A DNA stretch of 28,989 nt. It comes from an uncultured Marmoricola sp. (GTDB lineage: Bacteria; Actinomycetota; Actinomycetes; Propionibacteriales; Nocardioidaceae). This document shows, piece by piece, positions 14,109-22,655 of this stretch (positions are counted from its first letter, which is position 1; each line of letters begins with the position of its first letter). The stretch spans positions 1-28,989 of the forward strand of contig NZ_CALTZE010000033.1 in NCBI RefSeq assembly GCF_943913695.1, written 5' to 3'. Below the pieces are notes generated by a model. The model made no database searches. It saw only the letters and a program-made list of their open reading frames with translations, and was not told where the DNA came from. Made by a program: the position numbers and the translations under genes.

Positions 14109-15529
14109 CGGACCTCCCCCGCCACGTCTGTCTCGTCGACCCGGGCCACCAGGTCGACGCCCACGGTGTCGACGACCCGGGCCTCGATCATCTCACCGAC
14201 CCCCACTCCGGCGGACACGCCCCGCAGCGTGGTGGTGCCGTCGACCTCCGGACCCTGGTGCTCCGCGCGGCCCTCGACCCCGTCGTCGTCGACCCGCTCC
14301 ACCAGCACCCGCACCGTCTCGCCGACGCGCTCGCGGGCGCGCTCAGCGGTGAGCTGCTCGACCAGCTCGGTGACGTGGGCGACCCGGGCGGCCACCTCGT
14401 CGTCGTCGTGCTTGTCCTCGAAGCGCTCGGCCTCGGTGCCGTCCTCATCGGAGTAGCCGAAGACACCGATCGCGTCCAGACGCGCCTGCGTGAGGAAGTC
14501 GCAGAGCACTTCGAGGTCGGCCTCGGTCTCGCCGGGGAAGCCGACGATGAAGTTGGAGCGCGCGCCGGCCAGCGGCGCCACCGCCCGCGCCTGCTCCAGC
14601 AGCCCGAGGAACTGCTCGGCGTCGCCGAAGCGCCGCATCCGCCGCAGCACCGGGTGCGAGGCGTGCTGGAAGGACAGGTCGAAGTACGCCGCCACGCCCG
14701 GCGTCGCGGCGATCGTGCGCACCAGCCCCGGCCGCATCTCGGCCGGCTGGAGGTAGGAGGCCCGCACCCGCTCGATGCCGGGCACAGTGGCCAGCTCGGG
14801 GAGCAGCGCCTCCAGCAGCCGCAGGTCGCCGAGGTCCTTGCCGTAGGAGGTGGAGTTCTCGCTGACGCAGAAGAGCTCGCGCACCCCCTGCTCGGCCAGC
14901 CAGCGCGCCTCCGCGACGACGTCGGTCGGACGGCGCGAGACGAAGGAGCCACGGAAGGCCGGGATCGCGCAGAAGCTGCAACGCCGGTCGCAGCCCGAGG
15001 CCAGCTTCAAGGACGCCCAGGGGGCGTCGTCGAGGCGCCTGCGCAGCGCCACCTCCTCGTGCCCCGGCTGGTAGGCCTGCTGCTCCGCCCGCGCCACCGG
15101 GCTGATCGGCAGCAGCCGGCGCCGGTCGGAGGGGACGTGGGAGACATGGGCATCGCCGTCGAGGATGCCGCGCAGCTTGGAGGAGATGTCGGTGTAGTCG
15201 TCGAAGCCGAGCACGGCGTCGGCCTCCGGCAGCGAGTCGGCGAGCTCGGCGCCGTACCTCTCGGCCAGGCAGCCGACGGCGACCACGGCCCGCGTGGCGC
15301 CGTCGTCCTTGAGGTCGGCGGCGGCCAGCAGGGTGTCGACGGAGTCCTTCTTGGCCTGCTCGACGAAGCCGCAGGTGTTGACCACCACGGCCTCGGCGTC
15401 AGCGGGGTCGTCGACCAGGGCGAACCCGCCGGCCTCCAGCCGCCCCGCGAGCTCCTCGGCGTCGACGTCGTTGCGGGCGCAGCCGAGGCGGACGAGGGCG
15501 ACGGTGGTGGGGGCAGGAGAAGTCGTCAT
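14105..15529 (-). CDS. rimO: Ribosomal protein S12 methylthiotransferase RimO
   Basis: RimO is a radical SAM enzyme that adds a methylthio group to an aspartate of ribosomal protein S12. The 474 residues contain the N-terminal MTTase domain with cluster cysteines Cys17 (LGCARNDVDAE), Cys53 (NTCGFVEQAKKDS) and Cys87 (VGCLAERY), the radical SAM triad Cys180, Cys184 and Cys187 (CDRRCSFC), the SFQHASHPVLRRMRR segment, and a C-terminal TRAM domain from about 400. LGCARN and GFVEQAKKDS favour RimO over MiaB. The ATG at 15529 follows a 29-bp gap almost wholly occupied by a 9-bp inverted repeat; the longer upstream frame is non-coding. The stop overlaps the pgsA start. Confidence 0.95.
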   Translation of the reverse strand: MTTSPAPTTVALVRLGCARNDVDAEELAGRLEAGGFALVDDPADAEAVVVNTCGFVEQAKKDSVDTLLAAADLKDDGATRAVVAVGCLAERYGAELADSLPEADAVLGFDDYTDISSKLRGILDGDAHVSHVPSDRRRLLPISPVARAEQQAYQPGHEEVALRRRLDDAPWASLKLASGCDRRCSFCAIPAFRGSFVSRRPTDVVAEARWLAEQGVRELFCVSENSTSYGKDLGDLRLLEALLPELATVPGIERVRASYLQPAEMRPGLVRTIAATPGVAAYFDLSFQHASHPVLRRMRRFGDAEQFLGLLEQARAVAPLAGARSNFIVGFPGETEADLEVLCDFLTQARLDAIGVFGYSDEDGTEAERFEDKHDDDEVAARVAHVTELVEQLTAERARERVGETVRVLVERVDDDGVEGRAEHQGPEVDGTTTLRGVSAGVGVGEMIEARVVDTVGVDLVARVDETDVAGEVR

Positions 15530-15531
15530 AG

Positions 15532-15557
15532 GCGCTGTCGAGTATGACCGACAGCGC
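15532..15557. promoter_or_regulatory. Perfect 9-bp inverted repeat filling the rodZ-like/rimO gap
   Basis: GCGCTGTCG (15532-15540) and CGACAGCGC (15549-15557) are separated by 8 nt. The hairpin ends 2 bases from both the upstream stop and the rimO start. It could attenuate rimO expression, protect the message or act as an operator. Confidence 0.55.
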
Positions 15558-15558
15558 G

Positions 15559-17373
15559 CTAGCGACCGAACCGGCGGTTGTCGGCGGCGCTGCTCTCGCC
15601 CACGGTGCCGCGGTCCTTGCCCAGGTAGTCGACCCGCACGGCCTGGCCGTTGCTGGCCGTGACGTCGAAGGGCGCTGTGCCGATGACCTGCTGGGACTGC
15701 CCGTCGGCGAGCCGCCCCGCCCACAGGATCCGTCCGCTGCCGTCACGCACCACGACCTGGGAGCCGTCGCCCGAGGCGGTGAAGCGGATCGCGGCCAGGG
15801 CGCTCGCGGGCTCCTCCTCCTCGGCCTCCTGGCCCGCGAGGCCGGCGGAGTCGACCACCTCGGGCGCGGGGCTGACCAGCTCCTGGGGGTCGTCGGAGAA
15901 GATCCGGGCGCTGCCCCACACCGCGACCAGCACCAGGACCGCGGCGGCGAGCACGCTCCAGCGCGGCCCGCTGCTGGCCGCGCGCACGCCGCCACCGATG
16001 CCGCTGGCCAGCTCGGCCTCGAAGACCTGGCGGGCCTCGATCTCGCTGCCGGCGTAGCGCTCGTCGAACGTGCGCACCAGCTCCTCGGCGTCGAGGCCGA
16101 AGATCCGCGCCAGCGTGCGCAGGTGACCGCGGGCGTAGAAGTCACCACCGCAGGCCGCGAAGTCGTCGACCTCGATGCTCTCCAGCACGTGCGGACGGAT
16201 CCGGGTGCGCTCGCTGAGGGTGTCGATCGAGAGCCGCGCACGGTGCCGGGCGGCCGCGACGACCGGGCCGATCACCGGGTCGATCACCGGGTCGGCCACG
16301 GGCACGGGCGTGGTCACGACGTCCTCGATGCGGGCCGTGACGACGGGGCTCTCGGCGCGCTGCGCCGGGATCGCGGCGTCGGGCAGCCGGCGCTGCGACT
16401 CACGCACCACCTCGGCGCGCGAGGCGCCACGCAGCTCGCGGTCGGGCTCCAGACCCGGCTCCGGGGCAGGCTCCGGGTCGCGCTGCGGGGCGGGCTCCTG
16501 CTCGCCGTCGTGCGCGGCAGGGGTCGGGGGCAGGGGCGAGGCGTCGTCAACAGCGGCGTCATCGACCAGGGCGTCAGGAGCCTGCTCGGGGCCCGGCTGG
16601 TGCGGCAGCTCCGCGTGGTCGCTGCGCAACTCCACGACGAGCACCTCCTCGGAGTGCACCACCACCTCCTCGGCGGGCTGCTCCTCGGGCTGCTCGGCAG
16701 GATCCGGGGCGGGCTCTGGCTCGTGCTCGGTCGTCGTCTCCGTCTCCGTCTCCGGTTCCGGCTCTGTCGTGGTCTCGGGCTCGGGCTCGGGTGCGGCGGG
16801 GCCACTCAGCACCACGACCGAGGCCTGGCCCGCGGCGAGCGCGTCGAGGTCGGCGGCGAGGTCACCGCTGAGCCCCTCTGACTCCACGGTCGTGCCGAGC
16901 CCGAGCGGCACCTCGAAGCTGCGGCCCGTCTCCCCCGGGCCGCCCTCGGCGGCGTCCGCGGCGGCGACCGCGACGGCGTCCGCGACATCGGCACCGGCCA
17001 CGTGCACCACCAGGGCGCCGTCGTGCAGCAGGCTGCGACGGCTGCGCACCTCGACGCGTTCGACGTCAGACCACCGGACGCCGGTCCAGGTGATGCCGCG
17101 GCGCACCCGCACCCCCTGGTCGTCGGCGAGCAGCAGCGGCGTACGGGAGTCGCGCAGCGCCAGCAGCATCGCCAGGCCGACGCTGGCCGGGACCACGCAC
17201 CAGACCCAGTCGAGCCACGACCCGGTGCTCAGCGCGCGGGAGAACCACAGCACGGTGAAGATGGCCGAGACCAGCGCGACCACCGCGGGCACGCGCACGT
17301 CGTGGCGCACCGCGATGCCGACCGGGCCCCCTCCGACCGGCTGCTGCTCGAGGTCGACCTCGGTCTGGCTCAT
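15559..17373 (-). CDS. RodZ-like HTH membrane protein with N-terminal PH-like extension
   Basis: 604 residues in an unusual order. Two membrane helices (about 28-72) are followed by a bacterial PH-like domain (about 75-190; GVRVRRGITWTGVRWSDVERVEVR), a long acidic Pro/Glu/Thr linker (about 200-340), and a RodZ-type helix-turn-helix (about 375-450; ARLSIDTLSERTRIRPHVLESIE...FYARGHLRTLARIFGLD). A second membrane segment (about 472-490) and an extracytoplasmic DUF4115-like domain (FTASGDGSQVVVRDGSGRILWAG) complete the protein. RodZ links MreB to the cell wall in rods; here the role is inferred from domains and from its place after ftsK. Classical RodZ starts with the HTH domain, so the first 350 residues are an added module. 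Its ATG overlaps the ftsK stop (17370-17373). Confidence 0.85.
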   Translation of the reverse strand: MSQTEVDLEQQPVGGGPVGIAVRHDVRVPAVVALVSAIFTVLWFSRALSTGSWLDWVWCVVPASVGLAMLLALRDSRTPLLLADDQGVRVRRGITWTGVRWSDVERVEVRSRRSLLHDGALVVHVAGADVADAVAVAAADAAEGGPGETGRSFEVPLGLGTTVESEGLSGDLAADLDALAAGQASVVVLSGPAAPEPEPETTTEPEPETETETTTEHEPEPAPDPAEQPEEQPAEEVVVHSEEVLVVELRSDHAELPHQPGPEQAPDALVDDAAVDDASPLPPTPAAHDGEQEPAPQRDPEPAPEPGLEPDRELRGASRAEVVRESQRRLPDAAIPAQRAESPVVTARIEDVVTTPVPVADPVIDPVIGPVVAAARHRARLSIDTLSERTRIRPHVLESIEVDDFAACGGDFYARGHLRTLARIFGLDAEELVRTFDERYAGSEIEARQVFEAELASGIGGGVRAASSGPRWSVLAAAVLVLVAVWGSARIFSDDPQELVSPAPEVVDSAGLAGQEAEEEEPASALAAIRFTASGDGSQVVVRDGSGRILWAGRLADGQSQQVIGTAPFDVTASNGQAVRVDYLGKDRGTVGESSAADNRRFGR

Positions 17374-19958
17374 GCTTCCCCCTGGATGGTGGCGATGACC
17401 TCGTCGAGGTCGTCGGGCTTGATCAGCACGTCGCGGGCCTTGGAGCCCTCGCTCGGGCCGACGACACCGCGGCTCTCGAGGATGTCCATCAGGCGCCCGG
17501 CCTTGGCGAAGCCGACGCGCAGCTTGCGCTGCAGCATCGAGGTCGACCCGAACTGGGTGGAGACGACCAGCTCGATCGCCTGCACCACCAGCTCCATGTC
17601 GTCGCCGATGTCGTCGTCGAGCTCACGCTTGGAGGAGGCCGGAGCGGTGACGTCGTCGCGGTAGCTCGGCTCCAGCTGCTCCTTGCACGAGCGCACGACG
17701 TGGGCGATCTCCGCCTCGGTGACCCACGACCCCTGCACGCGCACGGGCTTGCTGGCGCCCATGGGCAGGAAGAGCCCGTCGCCCTGGCCGACCAGCTTCT
17801 CCGCACCGGGCTGGTCGAGGATCACGCGGCTGTCGGCGAGCGAGCTGGTGGCGAAGGCCAGGCGCGAGGGCACATTGGCCTTGATGAGCCCGGTGACCAC
17901 GTCGACCGAGGGCCGCTGGGTGGCCAGGATCAGGTGGATGCCGGCCGCCCGGGCGAGCTGGGTGATCCGCACGATGGCGTCCTCGACGTCGCGCGGCGCG
18001 ACCATCATGAGGTCGGCGAGCTCGTCGACCACCACGCACAGGTAGGGGTACGGCGTGAGCACCCGCTCGCTGCCCGGCGGCACCTGCACCTTGCCGGCCC
18101 GCACCGCCTTGTTGAAGTCGTCGACGTGGCGGAAGCCGAAGTTGGCGAGGTCGTCGTAGCGCAGGTCCATCTCGCGCACGACCCACTGCAGCGCCTCGGC
18201 CGCCTTCTTGGGGTTGGTGATGATCGGCGTGATCAGGTGCGGGATGCCCTCGTAGGCGTTGAGCTCGACCCGCTTGGGGTCGACCATGATCATCCGCACC
18301 TCGTCGGGCGTGGCCCGCATCAGCAGCGAGGTGATCATGGAGTTGATGAAGCTGGACTTGCCCGAGCCGGTGGCACCGGCCACCAGCAGGTGCGGCATCT
18401 TGGCCAGGTTGGCCACCACGAAGCCGCCCTCGACGTCCTTGCCGAGCCCGGCGACCATCGGGTGGTGGTCGTTGCGGGCCACGGGGCTGCGCAGCACGTC
18501 TCCGAGGGAGACGATCTCCTTGTCGAGGTTGGGGATCTCGACGCCGACCGCGGACTTGCCGGGGATCGGGCTGAGGATGCGCACGTCGGCGGAGGCCACG
18601 GCGTAGGCGATGTTGCGCTGGATGTTGGTGATCTTCTCGACCTTGACCCCGGCGCCGAGCTCGACCTCGTAGCGGGTCACCGTGGGTCCGCGGGTGTAGC
18701 CGGTGACCTGGGCGTCGATGCCGAACTCCTCCAGGGTCTGGGTGAGCCGGTCGACCACGGCGTCGGAGGCCTTGGAGCGGGCCTTGTGCACCGAGCCCGG
18801 CTTGAGCACCTCGCTGTCGGGCAGCGTGTAGGCGACGTCACCCGAGAGCGAGAGCTGCTCCACGCGTGCGGGCAGCGGCGTGTGCGGCGGCGGCTCGAGC
18901 TGCTCCTTGGCGCTCGTCTCGCCCGGCCCGCTCTCCTCGTCGGTGAGCGCGAGGTCGATCTCGGGGTCGCGCGCAGACCCACCCTCGGCCGCCGCAGCGG
19001 CCTCGGCGGCCTCGGCGGCGTCGGCCTGGCGGCGCCGCTTGCGCACCTCGCGGTCGGAGAGCACGGGGGTGTCGTAGGCGGGGTCGCCCTCGGGCTCGAG
19101 CTCCTGGCCGCCGCGCGAGCGCTGGCGGGGCAGGGCCGGCTCCTCGGTCCCGGCCGGCGTCGCCCCGGTGAGCCGCTCCCCCAGCTCGCGCAGCCGCACC
19201 GGCACCTGGTGCACGGGGGTCGCGGTGATCACGAGCAGGCCGAAGACGGCGAGCAGCACGAGCAGCGGCGCCACGACGTAGACCGACTGCAGCAGGTCGG
19301 TGAGCAGCTTGGCGACCACGAACCCGATCGCCCCGCCCGCCTGCTGCAACGGCTCGGTGTCGCCCGCCTGCGGCGAGGGCGAGCCGTTGGCGAGGTGCAC
19401 CAGCCCGAGCACGCCGAAGAGCAGGGAGAGCCAGCCGATCACCTGACGGCCCGCGGGTCCGTTGCGCTCGGGGTCGCGCAGGTTGCGCCAGGCGACCACG
19501 CACAGCAGCACCGGCACCAGCCAGGCGACCAGGCCCACCGAGCCCGCCACGACCGCGCGCACGACCTCGCCGAGTCCGCCCGGCAGCTGCCACCACACGG
19601 CGGCGGCGACCACGACGGCCAGGCCGATCAGAGACAGCCCGGCTCCGTCGCGACGCTGCTCGGGCTCGAGCTCCGAGGCGGTACGACCGACCCGGCGTAC
19701 GGCGCCGCCCACGCCGTGGGCCAGCGCCAGCCACCCGGCCAGCAGGGCCCGGCCGAGCGCGAGGAAGAGCCGGGCCACCGGACCGGTGCCGTTGCGCACG
19801 GCACGCGGCGGCGGCCGCTTCGCGGGGGCCTTCTTGCGCGGTGGTGTCTTGGACCCCGACGTCCGGCTCCGCGTGCTCGTGGCCTTCTTCTTCGCGCTGC
19901 CGCGAGAGGTCGTGCCCTTGCCGCGCGACGCCGCCGGGGAAGACGTACGGGTCGCCAT
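17370..19958 (-). CDS. ftsK: DNA translocase FtsK
   Basis: FtsK pumps DNA at the division septum and activates dimer resolution. The 862 residues comprise a Lys/Arg/Ser/Pro-rich N-terminal tail (1-60), four to five membrane helices (about 65-260), a charged linker, the alpha/beta motor with Walker A GATGSGKSS (Lys534) and Walker B LCVVVDELADLM, and a C-terminal winged-helix gamma domain (STQFGSTSMLQRKLRVGFAKAGRLMDILESRGVVG) for reading KOPS-type sites. The ATG at 19958 (MATRTSSP) is preferred to an in-frame ATG at 19970, because a TATGTT box ends 7 nt before it, whereas 19970 has only a distant GGGAG. It heads the operon with the RodZ-like gene, rimO and pgsA. Confidence 0.96.
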   Translation of the reverse strand: MATRTSSPAASRGKGTTSRGSAKKKATSTRSRTSGSKTPPRKKAPAKRPPPRAVRNGTGPVARLFLALGRALLAGWLALAHGVGGAVRRVGRTASELEPEQRRDGAGLSLIGLAVVVAAAVWWQLPGGLGEVVRAVVAGSVGLVAWLVPVLLCVVAWRNLRDPERNGPAGRQVIGWLSLLFGVLGLVHLANGSPSPQAGDTEPLQQAGGAIGFVVAKLLTDLLQSVYVVAPLLVLLAVFGLLVITATPVHQVPVRLRELGERLTGATPAGTEEPALPRQRSRGGQELEPEGDPAYDTPVLSDREVRKRRRQADAAEAAEAAAAAEGGSARDPEIDLALTDEESGPGETSAKEQLEPPPHTPLPARVEQLSLSGDVAYTLPDSEVLKPGSVHKARSKASDAVVDRLTQTLEEFGIDAQVTGYTRGPTVTRYEVELGAGVKVEKITNIQRNIAYAVASADVRILSPIPGKSAVGVEIPNLDKEIVSLGDVLRSPVARNDHHPMVAGLGKDVEGGFVVANLAKMPHLLVAGATGSGKSSFINSMITSLLMRATPDEVRMIMVDPKRVELNAYEGIPHLITPIITNPKKAAEALQWVVREMDLRYDDLANFGFRHVDDFNKAVRAGKVQVPPGSERVLTPYPYLCVVVDELADLMMVAPRDVEDAIVRITQLARAAGIHLILATQRPSVDVVTGLIKANVPSRLAFATSSLADSRVILDQPGAEKLVGQGDGLFLPMGASKPVRVQGSWVTEAEIAHVVRSCKEQLEPSYRDDVTAPASSKRELDDDIGDDMELVVQAIELVVSTQFGSTSMLQRKLRVGFAKAGRLMDILESRGVVGPSEGSKARDVLIKPDDLDEVIATIQGEA

Positions 19959-19971
19959 GCTCGCGAACATA
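19959..19971 (-). promoter_or_regulatory. Candidate leaderless promoter -10 for ftsK
   Basis: TATGTT on the minus strand (19966-19971) is 7 nt before the ATG at 19958 and spans the alternative ATG at 19970, which would then not be in the message. Confidence 0.45.
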
Positions 19972-20066
19972 CCGGCGCACCACTCCCGCCCCAGGTGTCA
20001 CACGCCCACGAGCACTCCGGGCTTTTCGACCGGTCCGGGGCGCGCCGGGCCTGCACACCGCCTCGG

Positions 20067-20078
20067 TACGGTCGCCGC
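20067..20078 (+). promoter_or_regulatory. Candidate leaderless promoter -10 for DUF2177 gene
   Basis: TACGGT (20067-20072) lies 6 nt before the ATG at 20079; no ribosome site is present. Confidence 0.45.
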
Positions 20079-20585
20079 ATGACCTCGCCGACCTCGCCCC
20101 AGCCCGGCTCCGGCACCGACAGCGGGACCGTCGGCGGCACCGACAGGCGAACCGACAGCGCCCCCGCCTCCTGGCCCCGGGCCTACGCCGTGACGGCCGC
20201 GGCGTTCGTGGTGGTGGACGGGCTGTGGATCTCCCTGGCCGCGGCGCCGCTCTACCGCGCGGAGATGCCGGCGCTGGTGCGCGAGAGCCCGCAGTGGGTG
20301 CCGGCCGTGGCGTTCTACCTGCTCTTCGTCGCGGCGCTGGTGCACTTCGCCGTACGCCCCGGATCGGCGCGCGGCTCCGCGCGGCACGCTGCCGTGCAGG
20401 GCGGTGCGCTCGGGCTGACGGCCTACGCGACCTACGCGCTGACCAGCCTCAGCGTGATCGAGGGCTTCGCCACCGCCGCCGCCGTGGCCGACCTGGTCTG
20501 GGGCGGCGTGCTGGGGGCCGCCGTCGCCACGATCGCCGTCCTGGTGCTGACCCGCACCCGCCTCGGAGGGGGCGGCACGTCCTGA
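20079..20585 (+). CDS. DUF2177-family membrane protein
   Basis: 168 residues: a Thr/Gly/Ser-rich hydrophilic N-terminus (1-32), then four hydrophobic helices. The pattern AAAFVVVDGLWISLAAAPLYRAEMPALV and the later TAYATYALTSLSVIEGFATAAAVADLVWGGVLGA are typical of DUF2177 membrane proteins, whose function is unknown. It is transcribed alone, divergently from ftsK (120 bp apart) and convergently with the histidine kinase gene (28-bp gap). The ATG at 20079 is the only sensible start, since upstream frame sequence is antisense to ftsK. Confidence 0.85.
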   Translation: MTSPTSPQPGSGTDSGTVGGTDRRTDSAPASWPRAYAVTAAAFVVVDGLWISLAAAPLYRAEMPALVRESPQWVPAVAFYLLFVAALVHFAVRPGSARGSARHAAVQGGALGLTAYATYALTSLSVIEGFATAAAVADLVWGGVLGAAVATIAVLVLTRTRLGGGGTS

Positions 20586-20613
20586 GCCGAGCGCCGGCGC
20601 CGGTCGTCGCGGC

Positions 20614-22494
20614 TCAGGAGCCGGTGCCGAGCACCGCGGCCGGGGATGCCTCGGAGGTCCCGGAGCCCTCGGAGCCCTCGGCGTCGCGGGCGTCGTCGCT
20701 GCTGAGCAGCGGGAGCCGCAGCCGGAAGACGCTGCCGCGACCGAGCTCGGAGGAGACCACGATCTCGCCGCGGTGCATCTGGGCGATGCGCCGCGAGATC
20801 GCCAGGCCCAGGCCGGTGCCGGGGATCGAGAGCGCCTCGGGGTTGCTGGAGCGGTGGAAGGCCGAGAAGAGCTGCACCTGGTCGGCCGCGGAGATCCCCA
20901 GGCCGTTGTCGGAGACCTCGACGATCGCGTGGCGGTCGTCCTGGAAGACACGGACCTGCACCCAGCCGCCGCGCGGGGTGTACTTCACGGCGTTGCCCAC
21001 CAGGTTGTCGACGACCTTGCCCAGCTCGTCGGGGTCGGCGGTCACCATGACCGCGCCCGAGGGGCCCTCGGTCAGGTCGAGGCCGAGCTCGACGTCACCC
21101 TGCTCGGCCGACATCGCGATCAGGTCGATGCTCTGCTCGGCGAGCATCCGCAGGTCGACGGGCAGCCGCACCGACTCGCGCCGGTCCTGCAGCTGGGAGT
21201 AGTTGAGCAGGTTCTGCACCAGCCGGTTGAGGCGATCGGCGTTGCGGCTGATGGCGTCGACCGACGCGATGCCCGTGTCAAGGTCCTCGAGCAGCTCGAC
21301 GTGACCGATGATCGAGGTCAGCGGGGTCTTCAGCTCGTGGGAGATGGTCGCGATCAGCTCGCCCTTGTAGCGGTCGAGCTCCTGCAGCTCCCCCACCAGC
21401 TGGCGCTCGCGGTCGTAGAGCCGGGCGTTGAGCACGACCCGCCCCAGGGTGCGGCCGACCTCCATGACGGCGTTCTGCTCGTCCTGGTTCCACGGCTGGT
21501 CGAGGTCGCGGGCGAGCAGGACGTAGCCGAGCACCTCCCGCCCGACCCCGATCGGCGCCAGCAGCAGCCCGTCGTCGTGGTGCTCGGCGACCAAATCGCG
21601 CAGCTCGTGGGACTGCTCGACGGTCAGACCGGTGTCGACCTCGAGCGCGGCCGTCGCGGCGACGACGACGGGGCGGCCGAGCTTGGCCGCGCGCGTCGCC
21701 AGCAGTCCGAGCACCTGGATCATGCCCGGCGAGGGCTCGACGTCGTCGACGGGCCACGCGGCGGTGCCGTCGACCTGCGCCATGTCGCCGCTCGGGAAGC
21801 ACCGGATCCACAGGTGCTCGGTGCGCAGGCCCTTGCCGACCGCCTGGGCCGCCTCGCGCAGGGAGACGTCGAGGGAGGCCAGCTGGCCGGCGGAGGAGAC
21901 CGAGCGCAGCATCTCGCCCATCCGCACCTGGTCGCCGAGGCGCTCGCGCTGCTGGGCGTTGTACATCGCCAGACCGGCCTGCACCACGAACATCTCGAGC
22001 AGCTCGCGCTCGTCGCGGTTGGGGATCCGGTTGCCCGGCGGCAGGTCGACCGACATGTTGCCGAGGAGCTGCCCGGTGGCGGAGTAGAGGGGCGCGTAGA
22101 GCGCGTCGAGGGGGTGCCAGGCGTCGGGGCCGCTGTCGGGCTCGAAGTCCGGCACCCACGCCGACTCCTCGAGCGCGTCGGGCATCCGGTCGTGCGGCAC
22201 GAAGCGCAGCACGCCCCACTCGTCGGCCTGGGCGAACTCGTTGAAGATCGACGCCACCGGCGTACGCCGCCCGATGATCTGCTCGCGGACCTCCTCCGAG
22301 CCCGCGACGGTCGTCATCACGAAGGCCTCGCCCTCCAGGCGGGCGATGGCGGCGATGCCGTAGCCGAGCACCTCGACGACCCCGCGCGCGATCTCGTCGA
22401 GCACCTCGGAGAGGTCGGTCGAGGAGTTGACGCGCAGCATCAGCTCGTAGAGCCGACGGATCCCCTCGGCACGAGGTGACTCGGTCAGGTGCAT
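20614..22494 (-). CDS. Soluble orphan sensor histidine kinase with two GAF-like domains
   Basis: 626 residues without membrane helices or signal peptide. Two GAF-like sensor regions (about 15-180 and 200-365) precede a HisKA dimerisation domain with phospho-acceptor His386 in ISHELKTPLTSIIGHVELLED, and an HATPase domain with N-box DNLVGNAVKYTP (496-507), G1 DNGLGI (529-534) and G2 GTGLGL (559-564). It should autophosphorylate in response to a cytosolic ligand or redox cue and pass the phosphate to a response regulator, but no regulator gene is adjacent. The ATG at 22494 gives the natural N-terminus; a further in-frame start at 22599 adds a Cys/Arg-rich stretch that crosses a TACACT -10 candidate (22554-22559), so it was rejected. 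Confidence 0.92.
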   Translation of the reverse strand: MHLTESPRAEGIRRLYELMLRVNSSTDLSEVLDEIARGVVEVLGYGIAAIARLEGEAFVMTTVAGSEEVREQIIGRRTPVASIFNEFAQADEWGVLRFVPHDRMPDALEESAWVPDFEPDSGPDAWHPLDALYAPLYSATGQLLGNMSVDLPPGNRIPNRDERELLEMFVVQAGLAMYNAQQRERLGDQVRMGEMLRSVSSAGQLASLDVSLREAAQAVGKGLRTEHLWIRCFPSGDMAQVDGTAAWPVDDVEPSPGMIQVLGLLATRAAKLGRPVVVAATAALEVDTGLTVEQSHELRDLVAEHHDDGLLLAPIGVGREVLGYVLLARDLDQPWNQDEQNAVMEVGRTLGRVVLNARLYDRERQLVGELQELDRYKGELIATISHELKTPLTSIIGHVELLEDLDTGIASVDAISRNADRLNRLVQNLLNYSQLQDRRESVRLPVDLRMLAEQSIDLIAMSAEQGDVELGLDLTEGPSGAVMVTADPDELGKVVDNLVGNAVKYTPRGGWVQVRVFQDDRHAIVEVSDNGLGISAADQVQLFSAFHRSSNPEALSIPGTGLGLAISRRIAQMHRGEIVVSSELGRGSVFRLRLPLLSSDDARDAEGSEGSGTSEASPAAVLGTGS

Positions 22495-22641
22495 CGTCTC
22501 GGCTTCCGGGAGGCGTCGCTCAACGAGCAGGCACGGTCGGTGCCCGCATGTCGAGTGTAGGTCGAGATGTCTGATTCGTGCCCTGGATCGACCGGCCACC
22601 GCGCGCTGCCGTCATGCGGCCTAGACCACTGCGGCGTACGG

Positions 22642-22655
22642 AGGGGCGCGCCCCT
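22642..22655. terminator. 14-bp GC palindrome at the rnj stop codon
   Basis: AGGGGCGCGCCCCT is a perfect palindrome overlapping the TAG stop of rnj (minus strand). In RNA it could form a strong compact hairpin at the 3' end; there is no U-tract. It could instead be a protein-binding site. Confidence 0.35.

Noticed and set aside
19958..19970. ATG at 19970 as ftsK start
   Set aside because: It lies inside the TATGTT box, and the only ribosome-site candidate is about 12 nt away; it cannot be excluded, and would add four residues.
17700..20078. Long plus-strand open frame opposite ftsK
   Set aside because: The translation is antisense-type His/Asp/Gly/Arg sequence; ftsK on the minus strand is unmistakable. 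Only the end of this frame, from 20079, is a real gene.
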